Assembly: GCA_902806215.1 (NCBI GenBank)
Contig: CADCVT010000211.1
Coordinates: 1 to 8,406, forward strand
Origin: an uncultured Solirubrobacteraceae bacterium
GTDB lineage: Bacteria; Actinomycetota; Thermoleophilia; Solirubrobacterales; Solirubrobacteraceae
DNA length: 8,406 nucleotides
Reading direction: 5' to 3'
In this document: positions 1 through 5,583 of the stretch, piece by piece
Position numbering within the stretch: position 1 is the first letter of the stretch
Layout of the letters: each line of letters starts with the position of its first letter
The notes under the pieces: generated by a model
Told to the model about the DNA's origin: nothing
The model's database searches: none
The model's input: the letters and a program-made list of their open reading frames with translations, nothing else
Made by a program: the position numbers and the translations under genes

Positions 1-1
1 C

Positions 2-337
2 CGCGAGCCGCGCGCCGTCCCCGAGCTTGCCGGCTGGGCGCGCCGGTTCGTCGCGCGCGGCTGGCGGCCCGGCTTCCGGGCGGTCACGTACGTGATGCAC
101 GCGTTCATGGACGCCCGCGACGTGCGGCCCGCGTGGGAGGCGCTCCAGCGAGGCGAGGTCTCCGACGACCCGCGCATCCGCGAGACGCAGGAGCGCCTGC
201 AGGCGTGCTCGTACGCGATGGCCCACCCCGACGACGGGGTCCTCGTCCCGGCGTGCGCACAGCACTCGGTGCTCGACCCGCTCGAGAACGAGGCTCTGGC
301 GGCGCTCCTGCCGCTCGTTTCGCACTCGGCGTCGTAG
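2..337 (+). CDS. C-terminal fragment, probable radical SAM family protein (5' end outside window)
   Basis: An open frame enters from the left edge and ends at TAG (335-337), giving 111 residues. The true start lies outside the window; the internal ATG at 92 is not needed. The visible part is soluble, with no membrane segment. It ends in a Cys-bearing region reading 'LQACSYAMAHPDDG' followed by 'LVPACAQHSVLDP'. This pattern (Cys, His-Pro/x-Pro-Asp-Gly, Val-Pro-x-Cys) resembles the C-terminal tail of the MJ0619-like, MoaA/NifB-related radical SAM proteins, whose tails often end 'YATPDG..IPFC'. The radical SAM CxxxCxxC motif itself is not in the window, so the family call is inference from the tail only. 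Codon use is typical of the window. It is convergent with the calcium-repeat gene at 638-1462, with a structured non-coding stretch between them. It could also be another Cys-containing metalloenzyme. Confidence 0.5.
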   Translation, partial: REPRAVPELAGWARRFVARGWRPGFRAVTYVMHAFMDARDVRPAWEALQRGEVSDDPRIRETQERLQACSYAMAHPDDGVLVPACAQHSVLDPLENEALAALLPLVSHSAS

Positions 338-349
338 CGCTTCGTGCTT

Positions 350-402
350 GGGGCTGTGGAGCTCCGCACTTGCTCGGCGGCTCGGTCCGGCTTGTGGTCC
401 GT
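350..402 (+). repeat. Left arm of imperfect inverted repeat
   Basis: This arm contains GAGCTCCGC (359-367) and CTCGGCGGCTCG (373-384), then a TGGTCCG block. The same blocks, in the same order, appear on the opposite strand at about 598-653. By hand alignment the arms share most bases over about 50 positions, with a few substitutions and small gaps. It starts 12-13 bases after the stop codon of the upstream gene. Confidence 0.6.
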
Positions 403-442
403 TGGTCTTCCGGGGTCGTGGTCTCACTGCTTGCGTCGGCTA

Positions 443-470
443 GCGACGAGGAGAACGACTAGCTCGTCGC
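443..470. repeat. 8-bp perfect stem-loop
   Basis: GCGACGAG (443-450) and CTCGTCGC (463-470) are perfect reverse complements around a 12-base loop. It sits between two convergent genes, so it could help end transcripts from either side, but no T-run follows on either strand. Function is inferred only from position. Confidence 0.4.
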
Positions 471-475
471 GGATC

Positions 476-516
476 TGTAAGCCGGTGCTTACACCAGATG
501 TAAGCACCCGCTTACA
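476..516. promoter_or_regulatory. Tandem operator-like palindromes TGTAAGC-N4-GCTTACA (two copies)
   Basis: Two 18-bp palindromes, 476-493 (spacer CGGT) and 499-516 (spacer ACCC), have identical 7-base arms. Their starts are 23 bp apart. Perfect dyads of this size in tandem are typical binding sites for dimeric helix-turn-helix repressors such as TetR-family proteins. That assignment is inference; no known regulon motif is claimed. The sites lie between convergent genes, with no convincing coding gene directly downstream: the open frame beginning with ATG at 541 reads into the repeat arm. They could be an orphan operator, a remnant of a lost gene, or part of a repeat element. Confidence 0.45.
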
Positions 517-566
517 AACTGGAGACGGGACACCGCGACCATGCGAAAAGAGCGCCGCGCGACCCC

Positions 567-596
567 ACAACTGGCTGCCTTGACTGACGCAGTTGT
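567..596. repeat. 7-bp stem with 16-base loop
   Basis: ACAACTG (567-573) and CAGTTGT (590-596) are perfect reverse complements. They lie just inside the right arm of the larger inverted repeat. Seen directly; the role is unknown. Confidence 0.3.
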
Positions 597-597
597 C

Positions 598-653
598 GGA
601 CCAGCCGACGGGCGAGCCGCCGAGAGAGCGCGGAGCTCTACGGCGCCCCAGCC
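598..653 (-). repeat. Right arm of imperfect inverted repeat, supplying the 3' end of the neighbouring gene
   Basis: Read on the - strand this contains GAGCTCCGC and CTCGGCGGCTCG, as in the left arm, then TGGTCCG. It overlaps the last few codons and the TAG stop (640-638) of the calcium-repeat protein, so that gene's end lies inside the repeat. The arms point towards each other and enclose about 195 bases. Confidence 0.6.
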
Positions 654-1462
654 GTCTCGGCCGGCCGCGCCGAGACCGCGCCGGGATCGTCGCCCTGCGC
701 CGACTCCTCGGCGTTCGAGCGGCCGTCGCCGTCGGAGTCGTCGGCGCCGTCGCCCTCCCCGTCGCCGTCGGAGTCCTGCGTCGCGGGGTCGGTGCCGAGG
801 CCGACCTCGGTCGCGTTCGGCAGGCCGTCGCCGTCGCCGTCGTCGGCTCCGTCGGCCTTGCCGTCGTCGTTCGAGTCGGCGAAGGTCGGATCCATGCCGG
901 GGAGGTTCTGCTCGATCTGGTTCGGGACGTCGTCGCCGTCGGTGTCGCTCGCGCCGGGATCGGTGCCCAGGCGCTTCTCGGTCGTGTCGCTCAGGCCGTC
1001 GCGATCGGTGTCGCGGGCGGCACGCACGACGTGGCCGCGCGCCGGCGCCGCCGGCCGCGACGCGCGGATCATGGTGTCCGCCTGGGGCTCGCCCTCCGGC
1101 CGGTCCTTCGACGGCGTCTGCGGCTCGTCGACCGGGTCGGCCTGGATCGCCGGGGTCTCGTCGGGCGCGGCCTCGCCGCCGAGGCTCGGCTGCGGCTCCT
1201 CGGGCGCGGCGAGCACGTCGACGGGACCGCGGACCCCGCCGGTCCCGGCCGGGCCCTCGGACGGTGCGAGGACGATCGTCTCGCCGTCGCCGTCGGCGTA
1301 CGAGTGCCACGACCCGCCGTCGAGCACCTGGCTGTTGAGCGCGGCGAGCGACCCGCCGATCAGCAGCAGCGCGCTGGTCAGGCCGGTAGTCGCCCAGGCG
1401 ACCACGCGAAGGCGGCGTGCCCGCCGCGGCTTCTCCGGTGTGGACGTCCCCCTCACACCCAC
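638..1462 (-). CDS. Membrane-anchored protein with thrombospondin type-3-like Ca-binding repeats
   Basis: The product has 274 residues. A short basic N-terminus (residues 1-20, rich in Arg/Lys) leads into one hydrophobic segment (about 19-42). A long Pro/Glu/Gly-rich linker follows (about 60-145), then Asp-rich repeats (about 151-260). The repeats read DxDxDGxxDxxExxxGTDPxxxDTDGDD, then further DGDGDG, DSDGDGEGDG and DSDGDGRSN runs. This is the thrombospondin type-3/EF-hand-like Asp pattern that binds Ca ions in other proteins. A type II anchor with the repeats outside the cell is the likely topology (inference). The start is GTG at 1462, with GGCAGGGG (1478-1471) about 8 bases upstream as ribosome binding site; GTG at 1456 is an alternative. 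No enzymatic domain is seen, and a cell-surface or structural role is only a guess. Its stop codon lies in a repeat arm. It follows the PucR-type gene by 126 bases. Confidence 0.8.
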   Translation of the reverse strand: MGVRGTSTPEKPRRARRLRVVAWATTGLTSALLLIGGSLAALNSQVLDGGSWHSYADGDGETIVLAPSEGPAGTGGVRGPVDVLAAPEEPQPSLGGEAAPDETPAIQADPVDEPQTPSKDRPEGEPQADTMIRASRPAAPARGHVVRAARDTDRDGLSDTTEKRLGTDPGASDTDGDDVPNQIEQNLPGMDPTFADSNDDGKADGADDGDGDGLPNATEVGLGTDPATQDSDGDGEGDGADDSDGDGRSNAEESAQGDDPGAVSARPAETAGAP

Positions 1463-1517
1463 GTCATCGGCCCCTGCCGACCGCGGGTCAAGCCTCTGTG
1501 ACCGTTGTCAAAGGCCC

Positions 1518-1534
1518 GGAAAACAGGGTTCTCC
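1518..1534 (-). terminator. Weak hairpin after the PucR-type gene
   Basis: On the - strand GGAGAAC pairs with GTTTTCC across a 3-base loop (7 pairs, one G-U in RNA). It lies about 55 bases beyond the stop at 1589. The only T-run is inside the 3' arm and the following bases are GGGCC, so it is a poor fit to an intrinsic terminator. The rest of 1463-1588 shows a TTGACA at 1511-1506 without a matching -10 and a small dyad TGAC-CGTT-GTCA (1499-1510). Confidence 0.2.
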
Positions 1535-1588
1535 GATGTCTTCAGCGATCTGGCCGAACGTCCGAGAGAACTTGGCGCGCAGGGACGC

Positions 1589-2818
1589 TCAGCGATCGCG
1601 GCGAGGCACGCGGCCACCGGCCTCGCCGGCGGGCGATCCGGGCGCGGCGATGCCGAGCACGCGCATCGCCTTCAGGCCCAGGCTGAGCTTCTCGCGCCCG
1701 TCGGTCGAGCCGACGTCGAGGCCGGACAGGTCGCGCACGCGCTCGAGGCGGTAGCGGATCGTGTGCCGGTGCGTGAAGAGGCGCGCGGCGGTCCCGGCGA
1801 CGTTGCCGTCGGCGTCGAGGAACGCCTCGACGGTCTGGACGAGGTCGGTCGCGTACTGCTCGTCGTAGGCCACGAGCGGCTCGACGGTCTCGGCGTAGAA
1901 GCGCTGCAGCTCGGCCGGGTCCTCGCTCATCGCGGTCAGCAGCAGGCGGTACGCGCCGGTGTCGTCGAACGCGAGCACCGGCCGCTCCTCGTCGCCCTCG
2001 GCGACGTTCGCGGCCAGCAGCGCCTCGTTGCCGGCCTTGTCGAGCGCGAGCGGGTCGTCGGTGACCCGGCTGCGCCCGACCGCGAACGTGTGGCCCGGCA
2101 GCGCCTCGCGCAGCTCGCGGACCATCGCGTCGGCGGTGCGGGCGGCGGCCTCGTCGTCGGCGCCGGGGATCACGAGGACGACCTCGGCCCCGACCGTGTC
2201 GGCGCGCTCGCGCAGCGTGGCCACCGCGCCGGGCGTCGCCGCGCGCGCACCGCGCTCGGCGGTCACGAGGACCCGGGCCCGCCAGCCGTCGTCGGTCGGG
2301 ACGTGGGCGTGCGCGCGGGCGACGACGACCGAGCCGCCGCCGTCGAGCTTCTCGATCGCGAGCTCCTCGGCACGGGCGAGCAGGTCGGCGCGTTCGGTGA
2401 AGCCGCGGGCGAGCACCTGGTGCAGGAAGGCGGCGACGGCCTCACGCGACGCGCGCTCGGGAGCGCGGACGCGCTCGACCTCGCTGGCGACCAGCGTCGC
2501 GATGACCCGCACGACGCCGGCGCCGACAGGCGACCGGAGCCGCATGCGCAGCTGCCCCACGGTCCGGTCGGCGACCCGCAGATCGCTGACCTCGACGTCG
2601 GCGGCCTCGCCCATCAGGGAGCGCTCGTCGGCCGGGGACCGCGCGGCCACGGCCAGCACCTGGCCCGCCCGGTCGACGAGGACGAGGCTTGCATCGAGCG
2701 CGCGCGCCGCGGCGCGAACGACCTCCGGGAGGCCGGCCCCGCCCTCGACCGCCGCGGTCACCGCGTCAAGCGAGGACAGATCGAGACCGGCCGCCGCTTC
2801 TTGCGGCGACGTCGACAT
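1589..2818 (-). CDS. PucR/CdaR-type transcriptional regulator
   Basis: The product has 409 residues, a soluble DNA-binding regulator. Residues about 20-115 look like a GAF-like sensor (a 'ASLVLVDRAGQVLAVAARSPAD' style strand-turn-strand). Residues about 160-285 match the GGDEF-like central domain of this family in layout, without a GGDEF signature. Residues about 325-388 are the C-terminal HTH_30/PucR helix-turn-helix: 'TVEAFLDADGNVAGTAARLF' then 'THRHTIRYRLERVRDLSGLD', which is highly diagnostic. Family members activate purine catabolism, sugar-diacid, proline or other catabolic genes in response to small ligands; the ligand here cannot be told. The ATG at 2818 has GAGG directly against it and no well-spaced ribosome binding site, but a TACTCT box (2833-2828) suits a near-leaderless transcript. 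No catabolic target genes are adjacent. The closing residues (390-409) are Gly/Ala/Arg-rich and probably disordered. Confidence 0.88.
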   Translation of the reverse strand: MSTSPQEAAAGLDLSSLDAVTAAVEGGAGLPEVVRAAARALDASLVLVDRAGQVLAVAARSPADERSLMGEAADVEVSDLRVADRTVGQLRMRLRSPVGAGVVRVIATLVASEVERVRAPERASREAVAAFLHQVLARGFTERADLLARAEELAIEKLDGGGSVVVARAHAHVPTDDGWRARVLVTAERGARAATPGAVATLRERADTVGAEVVLVIPGADDEAAARTADAMVRELREALPGHTFAVGRSRVTDDPLALDKAGNEALLAANVAEGDEERPVLAFDDTGAYRLLLTAMSEDPAELQRFYAETVEPLVAYDEQYATDLVQTVEAFLDADGNVAGTAARLFTHRHTIRYRLERVRDLSGLDVGSTDGREKLSLGLKAMRVLGIAAPGSPAGEAGGRVPRRDR

Positions 2819-2827
2819 CCTCGCTAC

Positions 2828-2833
2828 AGAGTA
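2828..2833 (-). promoter_or_regulatory. Possible -10 box for a near-leaderless PucR-type transcript
   Basis: TACTCT on the - strand ends 9 bases before the ATG at 2818. A start 7 bases downstream would leave about 3 bases of leader. Nothing like TTGACA is found 16-18 bases upstream, so the call is weak. A small 5-bp hairpin GAGCC-GCG-GGCTC (2850-2838) precedes it, beginning within the upstream gene's stop codon. Confidence 0.25.
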
Positions 2834-2848
2834 GGGCGAGCCCGCGGC

Positions 2849-3073
2849 TCAGCCGGTCCAGTTGTCCCAGAAGTACACGATCGCCAGCCCGCCGGCCAGG
2901 CCGACGCCCGCCATCGCCGCGAGCACGTAGAGGCTCAGGAACGCCGCCATGATCCGCTCCCACCAGCGGCTGTACGACGTCCAGGCCGGGATGAGGATCC
3001 ACGCCGTGTACGCCGCGATCGCGAAGACGCCGCAGCACGCGGCGACGAGATAGGTGATGGCCTGGTTGCTCAA
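2849..3073 (-). CDS. Small two-helix membrane protein, unknown function
   Basis: The product has 74 residues. Hydrophobic segments at about 6-28 and 41-68 are joined by a Trp/Arg-rich loop (SYSRWWER, 33-40), and the protein ends 'YFWDNWTG'. Two Cys lie side by side in helix 1 (residues 13-14). I do not recognise a family. The start is TTG at 3073, which overlaps the TGA stop of the DedA gene as TTGA, so translation is probably coupled to it. The codon use and low charge fit a real integral membrane protein. An ATG at residue 42 would leave only the second helix and is unlikely. It may be an accessory partner of the DedA transporter (inference from coupling alone). The gap to the next gene is 30 bases. 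Confidence 0.7.
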   Translation of the reverse strand: MSNQAITYLVAACCGVFAIAAYTAWILIPAWTSYSRWWERIMAAFLSLYVLAAMAGVGLAGGLAIVYFWDNWTG

Positions 3074-3900
3074 GCGGCGGGATTATCGCGCACCGTCCGG
3101 CGCAGCCGCCGCGCGACCCACGCCTTGGCGTGCGTGCGCTGCGCTCGGGTGCGCAGGTGGGTGCGCGCGAGCCAGAACCCGGCGCCGATCCCGACGAGCG
3201 TCCCGACCACGAGCCCGACGCTCGACGCGATCGAGGCGGCGCGGTCGATGTTGCGCCACGAGAAGTAGCCCAGCAGGGTGAACGTGCTCGCCCACAGGCC
3301 ACAGCCGACGATGTCGTAGGGCAGGAACTTCGAGAACGGCATCCGCGACGCTCCCGCCACGAACGGCGCCACGGCCCGGATCAGGCCGATGAAGCGCCCG
3401 ACGAGGATCGTCAGCCCGCCGCGGCGGGCGAAGAAGTCCTCGACCTTCTCGAGGCGCTCCTCGGTGATCTTCACCCGCGGGCCGTGCTTGAGCATGAAGC
3501 CCCGTCCCAGCCAGCGCCCGAGCCAGTACGACACGCAGTCGCCGCCGATGCAGCACACCCAGACGAGCGGCAGCAGAACGAGGATGTCGACGTTGTCCTG
3601 CCCGGCGATCACGCCGCCGGCGATGACCGCGGTCTCCCCCGGCGCGACGAGGCCGACGAACGCGCCGGTCTCGAGGAACGCCAACGCCCCGACGAGCAGG
3701 TAGGTCCACGCGCCGAGCGACTCGCCCGCGTCCTCGAGCTCCTTCTCGATGTCGGGCAGCTCGAACGCGCCGCTGCCGTAGGCCAGGAACGCCGCGGCCG
3801 CGAGGATCCCGAGGAGCTTGAGCTTCCATCCCGTGCGATTGCGCAGCGCCAGGAGCGCGAGCCCGGCGAGGACGCCGATGACGAGGGGGAAGACGCGCAT
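3070..3900 (-). CDS. DedA-family membrane protein (putative lipid-carrier flippase or transporter)
   Basis: The product has 276 residues. DedA motifs appear in order: 'AFLETGAFVGLVAPGET' (74-90), 'GGDCVSYWLGRWLGR' (119-133), 'VGRFIGLIRAVAPFVAGASRMP' (167-188) and 'FLPYDIVGCGLWASTFTLLGYFSW' (192-215). Family-typical acidic residues (E77, E89, D121) and Arg residues (R129, R169, R175) are present. DedA/VTT-domain proteins act in the cytoplasmic membrane; several recycle undecaprenyl phosphate or flip phospholipids and affect membrane potential and drug tolerance. Compared with compact members (about 200-220 residues) it has an extra N-terminal part of about 45 residues with two hydrophobic stretches, and a strongly basic tail (247-272), probably cytoplasmic. 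The ATG at 3900 lacks a good ribosome binding site and is directly preceded by a 7-bp hairpin. It is 21 nt from ispE and coupled through TTGA to the small membrane gene. The isoprenoid gene ispE next door fits an undecaprenyl-phosphate link, but this is inference. Confidence 0.9.
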   Translation of the reverse strand: MRVFPLVIGVLAGLALLALRNRTGWKLKLLGILAAAAFLAYGSGAFELPDIEKELEDAGESLGAWTYLLVGALAFLETGAFVGLVAPGETAVIAGGVIAGQDNVDILVLLPLVWVCCIGGDCVSYWLGRWLGRGFMLKHGPRVKITEERLEKVEDFFARRGGLTILVGRFIGLIRAVAPFVAGASRMPFSKFLPYDIVGCGLWASTFTLLGYFSWRNIDRAASIASSVGLVVGTLVGIGAGFWLARTHLRTRAQRTHAKAWVARRLRRTVRDNPAA

Positions 3901-3901
3901 G

Positions 3902-3918
3902 GGGAGACCCAGTCTCCC
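3902..3918 (-). promoter_or_regulatory. Hairpin filling the ispE-dedA gap, abutting the dedA start
   Basis: On the - strand GGGAGAC (3918-3912) and GTCTCCC (3908-3902) form a perfect 7-bp stem with loop TGG. It lies between the ispE stop (3924-3922) and the dedA ATG (3900). The GGGAG in the 5' arm is the only Shine-Dalgarno-like run nearby and is held in the stem. This suggests translational control or protection at an intercistronic joint. It is not a terminator in form, since no T-run follows. Confidence 0.4.
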
Positions 3919-3921
3919 GGT

Positions 3922-4752
3922 TCAGCCTCCCGGGCTGGCGACAATCGGCGCGGGAACGCGGTCCGAAAGCCGGTGCGCTGCGTCCTCTGCGCCGGCGCGG
4001 ATGTCGTAGAAGGCGACGACGGTCGGGCCGGACCCGGCCACCATCACCCGCGCGGCGCCCGCGGCGCGCGCCGCCTCGAGCGTCTCGTCGATCGGCGGGC
4101 ACAGGCTGCGTGCGGCGGCCGCGAGGTCGTTGACGGGCGGTGCCGCCGACGTCGCCCGCAGCTCGTCGGCCAGGCGCCTGAGCTCGTCGGTCGTCCGGAT
4201 CGCGCCGAGCTCGTCGAAGCGCCGGTAGACCGCGCCGGTGGAGAGCGCGTGGGGGCTCGGCAGGACGAGGACGCCCGACGCGGGGTCCGGGGCGACGACG
4301 GTCTCGACGCGCTCGCCGCCGCCGGTGACGAGCGTCGTGCGCGGGCGGACCTGGCTCGGCACGTCCGAGCCGAGCCACGCGGCGATCTCGAGCAGCAGCC
4401 GCTCGTCGCCGAGGCCGCTGTGGCGCCGCGCGAGCCGCAGTGCCGCCGCCGCGTCGGCCGAGCCGCCTCCGAGGCCGGCGGCGACCGGGATGCGCTTGTC
4501 GATCGTCACCCGCACGGGCGGGCCGTCCCACCCGGTGCGCGCGCGGAACTCCCGCAGCGCGTCGCTCGCCAGATTGGGGCCCTCGACGCCGGCGCAGAGG
4601 ATCTCGTCGCCAGCGGCATCCGCCGGCTCGAGCGTGAGCGTGTCGTGCAGGTCGAGCGGGGTCATCACGCTGACGAGCTCGTGGCGCCCGTCGTCGCGGA
4701 CCGCGCCGACGTACAGGCAGAGGTTCAGCTTCGCGGGCGCGTGCTCGATCAC
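3922..4752 (-). CDS. ispE: 4-diphosphocytidyl-2-C-methyl-D-erythritol kinase
   Basis: The product has 276 residues, within the usual IspE size. It phosphorylates the 2-hydroxyl of CDP-methylerythritol with ATP, the fourth step of the MEP pathway to isoprenoids, in the cytoplasm. Visible features are 'HAPAKLNLCLYV' (4-15, with the family's catalytic-site Lys at K8), the GHMP-kinase glycine-rich ATP loop 'PVAAGLGGGSADAAAAL' (89-105), 'GSDVPSQV' (128-135, with the putative catalytic Asp D130) and the C-terminal 'MVAGSGPTVVAF' (237-248). The Phe residues that often follow DVP are replaced by Ser-Gln here. The start is GTG at 4752, which directly abuts the rsmA TGA stop (4755-4753), with GAGGAG about 7 bases upstream inside rsmA. 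This strongly suggests co-translation with rsmA, a common bacterial pairing. Confidence 0.95.
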   Translation of the reverse strand: MIEHAPAKLNLCLYVGAVRDDGRHELVSVMTPLDLHDTLTLEPADAAGDEILCAGVEGPNLASDALREFRARTGWDGPPVRVTIDKRIPVAAGLGGGSADAAAALRLARRHSGLGDERLLLEIAAWLGSDVPSQVRPRTTLVTGGGERVETVVAPDPASGVLVLPSPHALSTGAVYRRFDELGAIRTTDELRRLADELRATSAAPPVNDLAAAARSLCPPIDETLEAARAAGAARVMVAGSGPTVVAFYDIRAGAEDAAHRLSDRVPAPIVASPGG

Positions 4753-5583
4753 TCAGAGCTCCTCGGCAAGGCGGCGGAAGTCGTCGGGCGAGAGCCGCTC
4801 GGCGCGGATGTCCTGCGCGAGGCCGAGCCGGTCGAGCGCGGCGCGCACGGCGTCGCGGTCGGCGACGCCGGCGATCTGGACCGACCGCGAGAGCGCCTTG
4901 CGCCGGTGCGCGAACGCGGCCTGCACGAGCCGCCGGACGGCCGTCGGCGCGGGCGGGCCGGTGCGGGTGAGGCCGACGAGCACGGAGTCGACGTTCGGGA
5001 CCGGGTGGAACACCGCGCGCGGGACCTTCTTGAGCACGCGGACGTCGGCCGAAAGCTGCGCGAGGACCGACGGCACGCCGTACGCGCCCGTCCCGGGCGC
5101 CGCCGCGAACCGCTCGCCCACCTCCTTCTGCACCATCGCGACCCAGCGCTGCGCGGACGGAAGCTCCTCGAGCGTCTTGAGGATCGCCGTCTCCGCGATG
5201 CCGTAGGGCAGGTTCGCGACGACCTTCGTCGGCGCGGGGTCGAGCGCCGCGAGGTCGAGCTCGAGGGCGTCGCCGAGGTGCAGCGTCGTGTTCGGGTGCG
5301 GGTCGAGCGCGTCGCGCAGCGCCGGCTCGAGCGACCGGTCGAGCTCGGACACGTGCACGTGCCGCGCGTGCTCGGCCAGGTACTCCGACAGCACGCCGAG
5401 CCCGCCGCCGATCTCCAGGCACACGTCGTCGGCGTGCAGGTCGGCCTCCCGGGCGATGACGCCGAGGATGTTCGAGTCGATCAGGAAGTTCTGGCCGAGC
5501 GCGTGCTTCGGGCGGATCCCGAAGTCGCGCAGGCGGCGCAGGCTCGGCTGCTTGAGGTCACCAGCCGAAGAGCTCTGCGGCAT
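4753..5583 (-). CDS. rsmA: 16S rRNA dimethyladenosine transferase (RsmA/KsgA)
   Basis: The product has 276 residues from the ATG at 5583, or 286 from the ATG at 5613. It dimethylates two adjacent adenines in the 3'-terminal helix of 16S rRNA using S-adenosylmethionine, late in small-subunit assembly. Numbering from the 5613 start: 'HALGQNFLIDSNIL' (37-50), SAM-binding motif I 'CLEIGGGLGVLSEYL' (65-79; GGG where GPG is usual), acidic 'SELDRSL' (89-95), 'GDALELD' (114-120), catalytic 'VVANLPYGIA' (131-140), 'MVQKEVGERF' (160-169), 'FHPVPNVDSVLV' (202-213) and 'AFAHRRKALSRSV' (233-245). The 5583 start puts GQNFL near residue 30, as in relatives, and gives the smaller overlap with tatD (26 versus 56 nt); neither start has a strong ribosome binding site. 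Sitting between tatD and ispE is the classic position. Confidence 0.95.
   Translation of the reverse strand: MPQSSSAGDLKQPSLRRLRDFGIRPKHALGQNFLIDSNILGVIAREADLHADDVCLEIGGGLGVLSEYLAEHARHVHVSELDRSLEPALRDALDPHPNTTLHLGDALELDLAALDPAPTKVVANLPYGIAETAILKTLEELPSAQRWVAMVQKEVGERFAAAPGTGAYGVPSVLAQLSADVRVLKKVPRAVFHPVPNVDSVLVGLTRTGPPAPTAVRRLVQAAFAHRRKALSRSVQIAGVADRDAVRAALDRLGLAQDIRAERLSPDDFRRLAEEL

Larger units (their letters stand above)
338..637. other. 300-base non-coding stretch between convergent genes, dense in inverted repeats
   Basis: This lies between the stop of the + strand gene (337) and the stop of the - strand gene (638). No frame in it looks protein-like. From left to right it holds one arm of an imperfect inverted repeat (about 350-402), an 8-bp stem with a 12-base loop (443-470), two TGTAAGC-N4-GCTTACA palindromes (476-493 and 499-516), a 7-bp stem with a 16-base loop (567-573 with 590-596), and the second repeat arm (about 598-653, running into the end of the neighbouring gene). 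Positions about 435-545 look less GC-rich than the flanks. None of the stems has a clear T-run, so classical intrinsic termination is not evident. The overall design resembles a small non-autonomous palindromic element or a two-way 3'-end structure. Confidence 0.7.

Noticed and set aside
720..1000. GTCGCCGTC-rich short repeats, considered as a DNA repeat array or CRISPR
   Set aside because: Explained by Asp-Gly-Asp codons in the Ca-binding repeats; units are irregular with no constant spacers.
541..1338. Open frame on the + strand beginning ATG at 541 after a GGAGA run and the tandem palindromes
   Set aside because: After about 20 residues it runs through the repeat arm and then antisense to the Ca-repeat gene, giving almost pure Arg/Pro/Ser; it looks like a shadow frame. 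A remnant of a lost regulator start is possible but unsupported.
1483..1511. TTGACA (1511-1506, - strand) as a promoter for the Ca-repeat gene
   Set aside because: No TANNNT-like -10 at 16-18 bases spacing.
1505..3268. Long + strand frame opposite the PucR-type gene
   Set aside because: No recognisable domain, Arg/Gly/Val-rich; the opposite strand encodes a clear regulator.
3083..5422. Long - strand frame overlapping the same genes out of phase
   Set aside because: Arg-rich low-complexity translation; dedA, ispE and rsmA in other frames carry clear motifs.
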